From assembly GCF_018448885.1 (NCBI RefSeq), contig NZ_RCWB01000015.1:1-64000 (forward strand): a stretch of 64,000 nt of DNA, in the 5' to 3' direction. The notes under the pieces are model-generated. The model did no database searches. It had not been told where the DNA came from and saw nothing but the letters and a program-made list of their open reading frames with translations. The stretch comes from Photorhabdus caribbeanensis. GTDB lineage: Bacteria; Pseudomonadota; Gammaproteobacteria; Enterobacterales; Enterobacteriaceae. The number at the start of each line of letters is the position of its first letter. The stretch's first letter is position 1. The position numbers and the translations under genes are program-made. This document shows, piece after piece, positions 44,309 to 54,669 of the stretch.

Positions 44309-45187
44309 ATGGAATTAAGACACTTACGCTATTTTATTGCGGTGGCAGAAGAATTAAACTTTACTAAAGCCGCAAAAAAGCTACATACTGCACAACCTTC
44401 ATTAAGTCAACAAATAAAAGATTTAGAAGATTATATTGGTTCCACACTATTAGAGAGAAATAAACGTAGAGTCTCTCTAACCAAAGCGGGAGAAGTTTTT
44501 TTCCAACAAGCAAGGCTTATTCTTGACAATGCAGAGAAAGCAAAAAAAATGGCACGCAGAGCGGCACAAGAACAAATTGTGCTAACTATTGGTTTTGTCC
44601 CATCAGCAGAAGTTAAAGTATTACCTGAAGTCATCCCAATATTCCGCCTGGCTCATCCTGGAGCAAAAGTAGAACTTATTAGTTTATTTAATCCCGGACA
44701 AGAAGAGAAATTATTACAAGGTGACATTGATGTCGCTTTCATGCGTCCGCCAATAAAGAGTGATTACATTGATTTTAAAGTCATTCTTAATGAACCGCTG
44801 GTGGTTCTGATGCCTGCTAATCACAGGCTAAGATATTGTGAGAAAATTTCAGTCAATGACCTACACGGAGAAAATTTTATTACTCCCGATCCAACACAAT
44901 CTGGCGTATTACAACAGATTATAGAAAATTACTTTACCGAACATAATGTCGTTCCTAATATTATTCAAACAGCTAATAATATGCTATTAATCTTAAACAT
45001 GGTTAGTCTGAATTTAGGGTGTGCAATAGTACCACTCTATATTACCAGCATCATGACAGATGCCGTTATTTGTCGACCATTATCAGGCTATTCCCCCACA
45101 ATAGAGTTAATAATGGCATGGCGAAAAGATAACGCTTCAGAATTATTATCGCACTTAATAGATGTTGTAGAAAACAAATACCTGTAA
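44309..45187 (+). CDS. hcaR: LysR-family activator HcaR
   Basis: A 292-residue LysR regulator, helix-turn-helix in residues 1-58 (ELRHLRYFIAVAEELNFTKA), effector domain from about 90. It is divergent from hcaE, as in E. coli, where HcaR activates hcaEFCBD with phenylpropionate or cinnamate. In Photorhabdus luminescens HcaR has been reported to affect oxidative-stress and toxaemia proteins as well. ATG 44309 has GAGGAAAC before it. Confidence 0.9.
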   Translation: MELRHLRYFIAVAEELNFTKAAKKLHTAQPSLSQQIKDLEDYIGSTLLERNKRRVSLTKAGEVFFQQARLILDNAEKAKKMARRAAQEQIVLTIGFVPSAEVKVLPEVIPIFRLAHPGAKVELISLFNPGQEEKLLQGDIDVAFMRPPIKSDYIDFKVILNEPLVVLMPANHRLRYCEKISVNDLHGENFITPDPTQSGVLQQIIENYFTEHNVVPNIIQTANNMLLILNMVSLNLGCAIVPLYITSIMTDAVICRPLSGYSPTIELIMAWRKDNASELLSHLIDVVENKYL

Positions 45188-45306
45188 GAATAAAAATAGG
45201 CATCATCGTTTTTGCCTTTCAGGCTAGACATATTAAGTATTAGTGAATATTACCCGCTGTCGTTATATTAATAACGTATTAACTTAAAATAAATAAGGGA
45301 GATATC

Positions 45307-46209
45307 ATGATGTCAATATCAGCGAATCCTCAACATAAACCTACACAACCTGAATTACGTTCGCTTTGGTCGGCCATTGCCAGTGGTGAAGTCCATCTGC
45401 ACCATCTCAATGTGAAAGGGATAAAAACCCGTGTCCTTGAAGCAGGTAACGGACCCACTCTCATCTTCTTACATGGTATTGCCGGTCATTTAGAAGCTTA
45501 TATGCGCAACATACTGCCCCATGCTGCCCATTTTCGTGTACTGGCAATCGATATGCTAGGGCATGGCTTCACGGATAAACCTGTCCGTTCCTATGAGATT
45601 ATCGATTATGTGGAACACCTGCGGGATCTTATTGAGACATTAAATCTGAAAAAAATTCACCTTTCTGGCGAGTCGTTAGGTGGATGGGTAGCAGCCCGGT
45701 TTGCAGCAAAATATCCGCAATATATTCACCGTCTGGTGTTGAACACCGCCGGTGGCATGATTGCTGATCCAAATGTGATGGAACGCCTGCACACACTGAG
45801 TTTGAATGCAGTGAAAAACCCGAATCGGGAAACTACTCGCAAGCGTCTTGAATTCCTGATGGAAGATCCTGCCATAGTGACAGAAGACCTGGTTGAAGCC
45901 CGTTTTGCCATTTATCGTCAACCGGGAATGTTGTCGGCAATGGAAAACATTATGTGCCTGCAAGATATGGATACCCGCTTACGTAACCTCTTGACCGAAG
46001 ATGAACTGGCAAAGATCCAGGCTGAAACCCTAGTGCTATGGACCACACACGATCCGACTGCTGCGGTTTCAGTAGGTCAACGCCTTGCCGGACTTATCAA
46101 AAAGAGCCGTTTTGTCGTGATGGAAAAATGCGGTCACTGGCCTCAATATGAAGACCCGGATACATTCAACCGGCTCCATATCGATTTTTTACTCAACGGC
46201 AACAAATAA
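45307..46209 (+). CDS. mhpC: Meta-cleavage product hydrolase
   Basis: A 300-residue alpha/beta hydrolase that splits the ring-cleavage product into 2-hydroxypenta-2,4-dienoate plus succinate (or fumarate when the side chain is cinnamate-derived). FLHGIAGH carries the oxyanion hole, HLSGESLGGWVAA near residue 122 the nucleophile Ser, and EKCGHWPQYE near 277 the His; the acid Asp is in TTHDPTAAV. A double ATG (45307, 45310) follows GGGAG. It is on the opposite strand from mhpB, beside hcaR, and pairs with mhpD 71 bp downstream. Confidence 0.93.
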   Translation: MMSISANPQHKPTQPELRSLWSAIASGEVHLHHLNVKGIKTRVLEAGNGPTLIFLHGIAGHLEAYMRNILPHAAHFRVLAIDMLGHGFTDKPVRSYEIIDYVEHLRDLIETLNLKKIHLSGESLGGWVAARFAAKYPQYIHRLVLNTAGGMIADPNVMERLHTLSLNAVKNPNRETTRKRLEFLMEDPAIVTEDLVEARFAIYRQPGMLSAMENIMCLQDMDTRLRNLLTEDELAKIQAETLVLWTTHDPTAAVSVGQRLAGLIKKSRFVVMEKCGHWPQYEDPDTFNRLHIDFLLNGNK

Positions 46210-46280
46210 TGTCTCTTTCAGACGAGTGATATTCCCGTTGGAATGTCACTTCTTTGGGGTTTGATTAGGAGCAACAACAG

Positions 46281-47063
46281 ATGAATAACGTCATAACCCA
46301 TCTCGGTGAAAAATTATTTCAATCGTGGCAAAATCGCCAAGCTATCGATCCTATCTCTGATGAATATCCAGAACTAACATTACACGATGCCTATCTCATC
46401 CAGCAAAAAGTTATTGTTCGCCGGTTGGAAGCAACTGGGGCACAAATTGTCGGCAAAAAAATCGGTATCACCAGCCAGAAAGTTATGGATATATTGGGTG
46501 TCGATCAACCCGATTTTGGCATTCTCACCTCAGATATGCATTACAAAAACAACGCCATTGTACCCATTGAGCAATTAATTACACCGAGAGCTGAAGGTGA
46601 AATTGGCTTTATCCTGAAACACAATCTGAGTGGACCAGGTATTACGGCGGGAGATGTACTCAGAGCAACAGATTATGTCGTGCCCTGTATCGAAATTGTC
46701 GATTCCCGTATCCGTGACTGGAAAATAAAAATCACAGATACTGTTGCTGATAACGCCTCATCAGGGTTATTTGTCATTGGCAATGGCGCCCGTCTGCCAT
46801 CAGAAATTGATTTAGCTGCCGTTACAATAACGCTAGAGAAAAACGGTAAACTGGTTGACACTGGCATCGGTGCCGCTGCACTAGAACATCCCGCTAACGC
46901 TGTTGCCTGGCTAGCGAATATGCTAGGAACACTGAATATGGCATTACTCGGCGGAGAAATCATTCTCTCTGGCTCCCTCACCACAATGGTGCCAGTTAAT
47001 CCTGGCGATCAGTTGAAAATTAACTTACTCGGCGTGGGATCTGCCAAGGTAAGTTTTACCTGA
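46281..47063 (+). CDS. mhpD: 2-hydroxypenta-2,4-dienoate hydratase
   Basis: A 260-residue hydratase adding water to 2-hydroxypentadienoate to give 4-hydroxy-2-oxovalerate, with a divalent metal. The family signature is GAQIVGKKIGITSQKVM near residue 53 and PRAEGEIGFIL near 105 with the metal-binding Glu residues; EIVDSRIRDWK follows. AGGAGC precedes the ATG. The next enzymes, aldolase MhpE and dehydrogenase MhpF, are not downstream here. Confidence 0.93.
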   Translation: MNNVITHLGEKLFQSWQNRQAIDPISDEYPELTLHDAYLIQQKVIVRRLEATGAQIVGKKIGITSQKVMDILGVDQPDFGILTSDMHYKNNAIVPIEQLITPRAEGEIGFILKHNLSGPGITAGDVLRATDYVVPCIEIVDSRIRDWKIKITDTVADNASSGLFVIGNGARLPSEIDLAAVTITLEKNGKLVDTGIGAAALEHPANAVAWLANMLGTLNMALLGGEIILSGSLTTMVPVNPGDQLKINLLGVGSAKVSFT

Positions 47064-47502
47064 AAAATTAGCTTTAGTTTATTAATAGGAGTCATAAAAA
47101 GCCCCACCAAAGTTACTGGCAACAAAATTACTAGCAACTTAGTAGCAGGGGCGTAACTCACTTATTATCATTTCAAGCCTAATAGAATGTATTTATTACG
47201 TTAATATTATTTTTATCAAATTAAAAATAGTAATTTTATAAATATAGTTTTTTCTATATTAACATTATAGGTGACATAAATTATTATCAATCACTTTCTT
47301 CATATAATTAAGATGAAAATATAAAATGAAACTTATTATCTTTAATTATAAAAATAGTTAATTAATAATAAAAATACGAAACTATATGCATTCAATTTTC
47401 ATTTGCTATTTAAATCAACACATTATATCTATCAGTTTAAGTTTCCACTATTTTCAATGATAATCCTATTAAGGATATTTTATTTGCTATTTCCAGCCAT
47501 AA

Positions 47503-47646
47503 AAATCATTGCAATTTATATCAGATTCATCTACTCAAGTTCAGCGAACTTTAGATGCTGACAATGAATTATTTCTACAATGGTTAAAAATATTACTCGA
47601 AAAATATCAATCAACGGGTAAATTTACAATCTCATATGAAAGCTAA
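47503..47646 (+). pseudogene. Coding fragment without start, unknown parent
   Basis: A 47-codon open stretch with protein-like composition (RTLDADNELFLQWLKILLEKY) and no start codon ends at TAA 47644-47646. It may be the tail of a lost gene. Parent not recognised. Confidence 0.3.
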
Positions 47647-47675
47647 CAGTTTATGATCGTTAAACAGAACACACA

Positions 47676-47813
47676 ATGAGAAAACGTGATGCGATCAGAT
47701 CCCTTATATCAACCATAGAGGATACCAACAGCATGTTGATCCCTTACTTAAGCCCGCTTATTCAACAAAACCCTGCATTGTTCGACCTTAATGCAAACAA
47801 TAGCAATAAGTGA
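47676..47813 (+). CDS. Possible 45-residue small protein
   Basis: An ATG-initiated 45-codon frame, MRKRDAIRSLISTIEDTNSM at the start and LIQQNPALFDLNANNSNK at the end, predicted mostly helical. No strong ribosome site. It may be a real small protein or, with the fragment just upstream, debris of a decayed gene. Confidence 0.3.
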   Translation: MRKRDAIRSLISTIEDTNSMLIPYLSPLIQQNPALFDLNANNSNK

Positions 47814-47968
47814 ACATCAACCTCATACTATGCAATAATTTCTTATGGATAGGATAAACAAGTAATACATTTTCCTAAATAAATTGCAGAAAGCTATTAT
47901 AGCTCTTACCAGAATCATCAAGAAATGCTAAAGTTGAACTATATGAATATTTCAAATGAGCATGCCAT

Positions 47969-48724
47969 ATGATCCAGGAAAAACGTGTTATTCGTCGAAT
48001 CCAGTCTGGTGGTTGTGCGATCCACTGCCAGGATTGCAGCATTAACCAGCTATGCATTCCTTTTACCCTGAATGAACACGAGCTTGACCAGCTTGATAAT
48101 ATCATTGAGCGTAAGAAACCTATCCAGAAAGGGCAAACGCTATTTAAAGCAGGCGATGAGCTGAAATCTCTTTATGCTATCCGTTCTGGCACAATTAAAA
48201 GCTACACTATCACTGAAGAAGGTGATGAGCAAATTACAGGTTTCCACCTCGCGGGGGATTTAGTCGGTTTTGACGCTATCCTCAACACTAAACACCCAAG
48301 TTTTGCTCAGGCTCTGGAAACATCAATGGTCTGTGAAATTCCATTTGAAACATTGGATGACCTATCCGGGAAAATGCCTAATCTCCGCCAGCAGATGATG
48401 CGCCTAATGAGTGGGGAAATTAAGGGCGACCAAGAGATGATATTGCTGTTATCTAAGAAAAATGCGGAAGAACGGTTAGCTGCGTTTATCTACAATCTCT
48501 CTCGTCGTTTCGCTCAACGTGGCTTCTCACCAAGAGAATTCCGTTTAACTATGACCCGCAGCGATATTGGTAATTACCTCGGTTTAACTGTTGAAACTAT
48601 TAGTCGTCTGCTCGGGCGTTTCCAAAAAAACAATATTCTCGGTGTAAAAGGTAAATACATCACGATTGAAGACATGGATAAGTTGTCTGAGTTGGTCGGA
48701 AAAAAATCTGTTTCAATTACCTAA
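47969..48724 (+). CDS. fnr: Oxygen-sensing global regulator FNR
   Basis: A 251-residue CRP-family regulator that switches gene expression for anaerobic growth. The [4Fe-4S] ligands are Cys20, Cys23 and Cys29 ([10 protein letters not shown]) with Cys122 (SMVCEIPF). A cyclic-nucleotide-like barrel, dimer helix and the DNA-recognition helix ([14 protein letters not shown], about residue 207-220) follow. The sequence is almost that of E. coli FNR until the last 25 residues. The gene is next to uspE, the order found in E. coli. Confidence 0.97.
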   Translation: MIQEKRVIRRIQSGGCAIHCQDCSINQLCIPFTLNEHELDQLDNIIERKKPIQKGQTLFKAGDELKSLYAIRSGTIKSYTITEEGDEQITGFHLAGDLVGFDAILNTKHPSFAQALETSMVCEIPFETLDDLSGKMPNLRQQMMRLMSGEIKGDQEMILLLSKKNAEERLAAFIYNLSRRFAQRGFSPREFRLTMTRSDIGNYLGLTVETISRLLGRFQKNNILGVKGKYITIEDMDKLSELVGKKSVSIT

Positions 48725-48730
48725 TCTTCA

Positions 48731-48766
48731 AACCAGATCATCTTATTTTGTTGATCTGGTTCTCCT
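48731..48766 (+). terminator. Terminator after fnr
   Basis: AACCAGATCA (48731-48740) pairs with TGATCTGGTT (48752-48761), followed by CTCCTCT. The T run is imperfect, but the 10-bp stem is strong. Confidence 0.75.
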
Positions 48767-48859
48767 CTGACCTGTTCGGTTTGCTTATATTGGTTTATCT
48801 TTAGTATTGAAACGTGAGTATTGACGCGTGTTTTGTCTAGCCTCTGCGAGGATACCATT

Positions 48860-49804
48860 ATGGCAAACTATCAAAACCTTTTAGTTGTAATTGACCCAAG
48901 TCAGGACGATCAACCGGCATTAAGACGCGCTGTTTATATAGTGCAACGTAACGGTGGCCGGATTAAAGCTTTCTTGCCCATTTATGATCTCTCTTATGAA
49001 ATGACCACCTTACTCTCCCCAGAAGAAGGTAGTGCTATGCGTAAAGGTGTTACCAGCCAACGCACTGCCTGGCTTAAACAACAAGCGTACTACTATCTGG
49101 AAGCCGGTATTGATATTGAAATAAAAGTGATATGGCATAATCGACCTTATGAAGCGATTATCCAGGAGGTCATTACAAGTAATCACGATTTACTTCTGAA
49201 AATGACACATAAACATGACAAGCTAGGCTCCTTGATTTTTACCCCGCTTGACTGGCAGTTACTCCGCAAATGCCCATGTCCAGTATGGATGGTAAAAGAT
49301 CAGATATGGCCTGACCAAGGCTCCGTTGTAGTTGCAGTCAATTTATCTAATGAAGAGTCATATCATCATGAACTGAACCTGAAACTGGTTAAGGAAACTC
49401 AGGAACTGGCAAATCAGGTAATGAAAAATCCAGAAATTCATTTGGTCAGCGCTTATCCTGTTGCACCACTGAATATCGCTATTGAGCTACCCGATTTCGA
49501 CCCAAGTGTTTATAACCATGCTCTACGTGGCCAGCATCTTATTGCCATGAAAGAATTACGCCAAAAATTCTGCATTGATGAAAAATATACTCATATCCAT
49601 GAAGGATTGCCGGAGAGTGTTATTCCCAAAATGTGTGATGAGATGAATGCGGGCATTATTGTTTTTGGTATCCTCGGCAGAACTGGGCTGTCCGCTGCTT
49701 TTCTGGGAAATACCGCAGAACATGTGATCGACCAGCTTAAATGTGACCTTTTGGCGATAAAACCTGATGGTTTTGAATGCCCAGTTAAAGCCGCTAAAGA
49801 GTGA
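48860..49804 (+). CDS. uspE: Universal stress protein E
   Basis: A 314-residue tandem universal stress protein (two Usp domains, about residues 1-150 and 160-305). [20 protein letters not shown] begins it, and [20 protein letters not shown] near the end is the second-domain nucleotide-loop region. The start at 48860 with GAGGAT upstream matches the E. coli protein; an earlier in-frame codon is not supported. It aids survival of DNA damage and affects motility and adhesion in E. coli. Confidence 0.94.
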   Translation: MANYQNLLVVIDPSQDDQPALRRAVYIVQRNGGRIKAFLPIYDLSYEMTTLLSPEEGSAMRKGVTSQRTAWLKQQAYYYLEAGIDIEIKVIWHNRPYEAIIQEVITSNHDLLLKMTHKHDKLGSLIFTPLDWQLLRKCPCPVWMVKDQIWPDQGSVVVAVNLSNEESYHHELNLKLVKETQELANQVMKNPEIHLVSAYPVAPLNIAIELPDFDPSVYNHALRGQHLIAMKELRQKFCIDEKYTHIHEGLPESVIPKMCDEMNAGIIVFGILGRTGLSAAFLGNTAEHVIDQLKCDLLAIKPDGFECPVKAAKE

Positions 49805-49830
49805 TAGTAATAGCATGATAATTATCCATT

Positions 49831-49876
49831 TGGCGATAAAACCCGAAACAGATTTTCATCTCAGGTTTTATCGCCA
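49831..49876. terminator. Long inverted repeat between convergent uspE and ureD
   Basis: TGGCGATAAAACC (49831-49843) and GGTTTTATCGCCA (49864-49876) form a perfect 13-bp stem with a 20-nt loop, overlapping the ureD stop codon. It probably ends both transcripts. The left arm is also repeated inside uspE (49752-49764). Confidence 0.6.
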
Positions 49877-50833
49877 GATAAACGGCTCAGGCAGTGTAAC
49901 ACCAAGGATCTCCTCACGCGCTATACGCCAGAAAAGACGAATACCCGCTTTAACTTGATAAGTTTCTTTTCCCAATACTTTAAAGATTAGACCACACTGA
50001 TTAGGTAAACGACTGGCGCCACTCGCTATACCCGTTTCAGCATCGTACTGAGGAGTTATACGCGCCAGAATACGATCATGGTGAACCTGAGGTGTCAGCA
50101 AGATCACGTTACCGAATACATGGAACGGCCCCATCACCCCTACGCTGTTCAACGGTTGTTTTTTAGGCTCTAGTACATAACGTTCTGCAAACAATACCTT
50201 GCCATCAAAATCAGTTGCGGTAATGCGTGATGAGTAAACATCAAATTTAAACCCTTGGTCAGCCAGATGATACTTGCGACCAGACATAATCACCTCAGAA
50301 TAAATCAAGGTGGCTGTCGGATGAATGGTTATATGAGTGTCGGTAATAAACCGAGAACCACTGTGAGGTATAACCGGATCGGGCATCATTTCCAGATAGC
50401 CTCCCTGCTCTACCTGGATAGTTTGTACTTGCGCTGCGTAGTTATTCTCCATCGAATGAATCTTAGTCGCCGATTGGGTCGTAACATGACCAAACGCCTC
50501 TGGAGCGACATGGATGTCCAATGCCAATCTATCCCCTTGCAATATACATCCCGACGTGGAGATCATAAATACACACGGCATCTGAGGTAATGCTTCATCC
50601 CAATACAGCGCCCGCTGCACTAAATAAGGAACCCGGCGTTTCATTTGCGCCAAAATGCTACGCTCACCACGCCGGGCAAATCCCAACCGCAGATAACCAC
50701 TTTTACCTACATCACCGCTTGCCATCTGGGGCGGTTCATCCTGAAATCGGGCAAGCTCCGGCGCATTGACACCAAGATTATTCGCCCGTTGACATGCTTC
50801 TCCAATATTTTGCGGTGAGCTGGTGGAAGTCAT
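49868..50833 (-). CDS. ureD: Urease accessory protein UreD (UreH)
   Basis: A 321-residue urease chaperone that binds the apoenzyme and, with UreF and UreG, guides nickel into the active site. Family segments include ARRGERSILAQMKRRVPYLV, QALYWDE and MFISTSGCILQGDRLALDI-like sequence, and the TATQSATKIHSMENNYAAQ motif near residue 135. It overlaps ureG by 4 bp and is the last gene of the operon, as in Yersinia (ureABCEFGD), unlike Klebsiella where ureD comes first. Confidence 0.93.
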   Translation of the reverse strand: MTSTSSPQNIGEACQRANNLGVNAPELARFQDEPPQMASGDVGKSGYLRLGFARRGERSILAQMKRRVPYLVQRALYWDEALPQMPCVFMISTSGCILQGDRLALDIHVAPEAFGHVTTQSATKIHSMENNYAAQVQTIQVEQGGYLEMMPDPVIPHSGSRFITDTHITIHPTATLIYSEVIMSGRKYHLADQGFKFDVYSSRITATDFDGKVLFAERYVLEPKKQPLNSVGVMGPFHVFGNVILLTPQVHHDRILARITPQYDAETGIASGASRLPNQCGLIFKVLGKETYQVKAGIRLFWRIAREEILGVTLPEPFIWR

Positions 50834-51465
50834 TGCGTCGCCTGTAATGAATGGGTGAACAGGAAATCACGCATGATCATGTTTACCAACGTTTCAACAC
50901 CTTCACCGGTTTTGCAATTGGTAAGGATATAGGGACGCTGACCACGTACAACTTGAGTGTCATGCTCCATTACCGCCAAGCTGGCGCCAACATAAGGCGC
51001 TAAATCAATTTTGTTGATCACCAGAATATCGGCCTGTACCAAACCCGGTCCGTTCTTGCGCGGAATTTTCTCCCCTTCGGCAACATCAATCACATAAATA
51101 TAAAAATCGGCCAGCGCCGGACTAAAAGTGAGTGTCAGATTATCACCACCACTTTCAATCAATACAACGTCGCTGTCGGGAAAACGCGCTTCCATCTCCT
51201 CTACCGCAGCAATATTCATGCTAGGATCTTCACGTACCGCGGTATGAGGGCAAGCACCGGTTTCCACACCAAGTATCTTTTCTTCATCCAAAATGCCTTT
51301 CAAGGTACGTTTAACCTGTTTAGCATCCTCAGTAGTGACAATATCATTGGTGATAATCAGAGGTTTTATGCCACGTTGAATCAAGATAGGTGTGATCACT
51401 TCAATAACGGCAGTCTTGCCTGAACCCACCGGACCGCCGATACCAATTCGGGTAATTTTTTTCAC
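50830..51465 (-). CDS. ureG: Urease accessory GTPase UreG
   Basis: A 211-residue SIMIBI-class GTPase that couples GTP hydrolysis to nickel delivery. P-loop GGPVGSGKTA at residues 10-19; the metal motif Cys-Pro-His in ETGACPHTAVREDPS near residue 75; ESGGDNLTLTFSP near 105; NKIDLAPYVGA gives the guanine-specificity motif. Length normal. Confidence 0.96.
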   Translation of the reverse strand: MKKITRIGIGGPVGSGKTAVIEVITPILIQRGIKPLIITNDIVTTEDAKQVKRTLKGILDEEKILGVETGACPHTAVREDPSMNIAAVEEMEARFPDSDVVLIESGGDNLTLTFSPALADFYIYVIDVAEGEKIPRKNGPGLVQADILVINKIDLAPYVGASLAVMEHDTQVVRGQRPYILTNCKTGEGVETLVNMIMRDFLFTHSLQATQ

Positions 51466-51516
51466 AAAGATTTCCTCACACGATTAAGAGATGGTTAAAG
51501 CGATATCAGGATCAAG

Positions 51517-52203
51517 TTAATTACTGAACAGCCGGGTAAACGCGCTAACGTGCAATGCTGCCAGAACATCGGTCATCGGTGCATAAGATGTCATCTGTTC
51601 AATCCCTCCCTTTTCCGCCTCATCACAAAACAGTTCAATATCTTGATTCAATGAGAACAAGATACGTTGAATTTCAATATGGGTAACACGCATCAGGCGT
51701 ATAGCCGCACTGAGTATCGTCATTGCAACGCCATATTGATGCATGACGATTACTTCACGTGGCGCCGCACCCAACGCACTCATAACAACCGCCAAAGTAA
51801 TCGGATAGGTACCGGCGGTAATATCGCTCTTTATTTGTGCTAGCCACCATGCAATTAACGATTCACCGGTCACTTCAACCGCCATTTCCGCTAATTTTTT
51901 CCCCATCCGCGTGACCATAGTGCGGCTTTCTTCATTTAATTTGCGGTTAAGTACTGCCCAATCATGGGAGATAGCGGCATCATGTTGCCCACAATTCAGC
52001 GCCTGACACGCGGCCACTACTGCGCGACCATCACTACTCACCGCCTGTAACAGCGCTGTTCGCGTAAACTCGCTTAACGTTGCCACGTCATACACGATTT
52101 TGCTCTGAATGGCCGATTCCAGACCGTTTGAGAAAGAAAAGGCGCCAACAGGCAGTACTGAATCCGCAAACTGCATGATTCTGATTAAGCGGAGAGCATT
52201 CAT
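51517..52203 (-). CDS. ureF: Urease accessory protein UreF
   Basis: A 228-residue all-helical protein that binds UreD and UreG in the pre-activation complex. [20 protein letters not shown] near residue 12 is the conserved start and [10 protein letters not shown] follows near 58. It overlaps ureE by 4 bp and precedes ureG by 51 bp. Confidence 0.94.
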   Translation of the reverse strand: MNALRLIRIMQFADSVLPVGAFSFSNGLESAIQSKIVYDVATLSEFTRTALLQAVSSDGRAVVAACQALNCGQHDAAISHDWAVLNRKLNEESRTMVTRMGKKLAEMAVEVTGESLIAWWLAQIKSDITAGTYPITLAVVMSALGAAPREVIVMHQYGVAMTILSAAIRLMRVTHIEIQRILFSLNQDIELFCDEAEKGGIEQMTSYAPMTDVLAALHVSAFTRLFSN

Positions 52204-52796
52204 TTTAGTTTGATCACATGCTGGTTCAGAAATGTATTATCGACATGAACGTGTGTCGCGGAATCCTCTGCACCACCGAATAATAAGCGAGCTTCTGAGT
52301 TGTTAAGAGAAGGCAATATCTCTTCGCCTTTAACAAAGGAGTAAGGCAATGCATGAAAACCGTGGGTTTTCATGACTGAATCCATGACTTTAGTTGATAC
52401 TGTCAGCGGAATATAAATCTGATTATTTTTAATCACTGACTTCCAATGCTGATTACCTAAAGCATGACCAAGTTCAAAGCTAGTTTTCATTACCGTCTCT
52501 AAATCTGATGACAACAATGACTTCAAGTGAATAACCATCACATCACGCAAACTCATTTGAACAATAACCGCCAGTCCTTGAGCTTCGTCCCACAACAAAA
52601 CGTCACCATCAGACAATACCTGATGACGGTCAAGGGAAATACCTAAATCCAATCCGTTAAGGGTGGATTTACGACAACGGCTTTTTTGCGCTTCCCATTG
52701 CGAAAGCACCAAGATATCCGGCGAGATCCCTTGCAGGCGATCTCGCCAGAAAACATCCTTTTTGGCATTACCAAGAATCTGTTCAATAACAATCAT
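52200..52796 (-). CDS. ureE: Urease nickel metallochaperone UreE
   Basis: The start at 52796 ([10 protein letters not shown]) is chosen because GAGGATT precedes it and the family normally begins here; an upstream in-frame ATG would add 22 unrelated residues. The product is 198 residues. The peptide-binding half and the ferredoxin-like metal-binding half ([22 protein letters not shown] with the interface His) are present. The C-terminus has scattered His ([15 protein letters not shown]) but no long His-rich tail as in Klebsiella UreE, so nickel storage would be small. Confidence 0.92.
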   Translation of the reverse strand: MIVIEQILGNAKKDVFWRDRLQGISPDILVLSQWEAQKSRCRKSTLNGLDLGISLDRHQVLSDGDVLLWDEAQGLAVIVQMSLRDVMVIHLKSLLSSDLETVMKTSFELGHALGNQHWKSVIKNNQIYIPLTVSTKVMDSVMKTHGFHALPYSFVKGEEILPSLNNSEARLLFGGAEDSATHVHVDNTFLNQHVIKLK

Positions 52797-52870
52797 AAGA
52801 TAATCCTCTGAACGCATGGATCGGTTAATCCGGCCAGAAAAATATTCTCTGACCGGCAGCAAAAAATAGA

Positions 52871-54586
52871 TTAACTAAAGAAATAGCGCTGATTGAGCGC
52901 GACTGTCCTGACCGGTTTTACTGTGGCATATTCACCATTCACCTTGACAGCAAAAGTTTCTGCATCCACTTCAATAACGGGCGTTTCAGCATTACGAACC
53001 ATATCTTTCTTAGAGATAGCCCGGCAGTTGCGCACCGCCATAACCTGACGTTCCAAACCAAGGCTCTCTTTTACCCCCAGTTCCATTGCCGCCTGGGATA
53101 CAAAAGTAACACAGGTTTCCTGAAGAGTTTTGCCCAATGCGCCAAACATCGGACGATAAAATGTCGGTTGCGGTGTCGGCAGTGAAGCATTTGGGTCCCC
53201 CATCACCGCCCAATTAATCATACCGCCTTTAATGACCAACTTAGGTTTTACGCCAAAGAAACGTGGCTCCCACAGCACAAGATCAGCTATTTTTCCCACT
53301 TCAACCGAACCGAGCACATGACTTATTCCCTGAGCAATAGCCGGGTTAATCGTAATTTTGGCGACGTAACGTAATACACGAAAGTTATCGTTATGTGCTG
53401 CATCCTCCGGCAACTTGCCACGTGCCGCTTTCATAGCATGAGCAGTTTGCATCACACGCAGCCAGTTCTCTCCCACTCGCCCCATTGCCTGAGAATCACT
53501 GGAAAACATCGACAGTACGCCCATATCATGCAGAACATTCTCCGCTGCAATGGTCTCTGGACGCACACGGCTTTCCGAAAATGCAACATCGGCCGGTACT
53601 TTGGGATTAAGGTTATGGCAAACCATAATCATATCAAATAGTTCTGCCTGACTATTGATACCGTAAGGCAGAGTGGGATTAGTCGAGCTGGGCAACACAT
53701 TCATCTGGCTGGCAACTTTAATGATATCCGGTGCATGTCCGCCACCGGCGCCTTCGGTATGGAAAGTATGAATGGTGCGACCTTCAAAAGCGTCGATAGT
53801 ATCCTCAACATAACCACCTTCATTCAGGCTATCAGTATGCACTGCAACTTGGATATCCATTTCATCCGCTACACGTAAGGCATTACGTAATGCGGAATTA
53901 GTTGCGCCCCAGTCCTCATGCACTTTCAGCCCGGCAACACCCGCTTTGATCTGTTCAACCAGCGGCATAGCCACCGCAGCATGGCCTTTTCCCAAGATAC
54001 CTACGTTAACCGGTAAACTTTCAAAAGCACGCAACATGCGATGGATATGCCACGGACCGGCGGTGACAGTGGTGCCATTAGTGCCATCAGTGGGACCAAC
54101 ACCACCGCCAAAGAAAGTCGTCACACCATTGGATAAAGCGTGCTCAACCTGTTGAGGAGAAATAAAGTGAATATGGGTATCAATGCCAGCCGCCGTGAGG
54201 ATGAGATGCTCGCCAGATATAGCATCCGTACTAACGCCAACCACCATGCCGGGGGTAACACCATTCATCATGTTAGGATTACCACTTTTACCTATCCCGA
54301 CAATGCGTCCCCCTTTTATGCCGACATCCGCTTTAATAACGCCTTGTCGGGCATCCAAAATCGTGACGCTGGTAATCACCAAATCCAAGACGTTTTCGCT
54401 GGTCATACGGTTATCCGCCCCCATACCATCACGCAGCGATTTACCTCCGCCATAGACCGATTCATCACCATAGCCACGCAGATCTTTCTCAATTTCAATA
54501 AATAGATTGGTATCACCCAGGCGGATTTTATCGCCGGTCGTTGGACCAAAAAGACCTACATATTCCTGTCGGGAAATGGTTGGCAT
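52871..54586 (-). CDS. ureC: Urease alpha subunit
   Basis: A 571-residue catalytic subunit hydrolysing urea to ammonia and carbamate with two nickel ions. Ligands: the His pair in [12 protein letters not shown] near residue 136, the Lys to be carbamylated in [11 protein letters not shown] near 219, His in [10 protein letters not shown] and [15 protein letters not shown] near 248-275, the flap Cys-His in MVCHNLNPK near 321 and Asp in SSDSQAMGR near 362. All expected residues are present and length is normal. Confidence 0.98.
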   Translation of the reverse strand: MPTISRQEYVGLFGPTTGDKIRLGDTNLFIEIEKDLRGYGDESVYGGGKSLRDGMGADNRMTSENVLDLVITSVTILDARQGVIKADVGIKGGRIVGIGKSGNPNMMNGVTPGMVVGVSTDAISGEHLILTAAGIDTHIHFISPQQVEHALSNGVTTFFGGGVGPTDGTNGTTVTAGPWHIHRMLRAFESLPVNVGILGKGHAAVAMPLVEQIKAGVAGLKVHEDWGATNSALRNALRVADEMDIQVAVHTDSLNEGGYVEDTIDAFEGRTIHTFHTEGAGGGHAPDIIKVASQMNVLPSSTNPTLPYGINSQAELFDMIMVCHNLNPKVPADVAFSESRVRPETIAAENVLHDMGVLSMFSSDSQAMGRVGENWLRVMQTAHAMKAARGKLPEDAAHNDNFRVLRYVAKITINPAIAQGISHVLGSVEVGKIADLVLWEPRFFGVKPKLVIKGGMINWAVMGDPNASLPTPQPTFYRPMFGALGKTLQETCVTFVSQAAMELGVKESLGLERQVMAVRNCRAISKKDMVRNAETPVIEVDAETFAVKVNGEYATVKPVRTVALNQRYFFS

Positions 54587-54669
54587 AGTTTATTCCTTTG
54601 TTCGAAAAATTTTCCGACGTTTGTCAACTCTACCTTGAATTTATTCGATAATCTTATAACTCAATTCTA

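Larger units (their letters stand above)
47064..47968. other. 900-bp AT-rich region between mhpD and fnr
   Basis: Contains two short coding-like fragments listed separately and a GCCCC...GGGGC hairpin near 47100-47147. The fnr promoter must lie at its right end. Nothing else recognised. Confidence 0.4.

Noticed and set aside
52797-52862. Upstream in-frame ATG for ureE
   Set aside because: UreE proteins begin at the MIVIEQ-type motif; GAGGATT before 52796 supports the later start.
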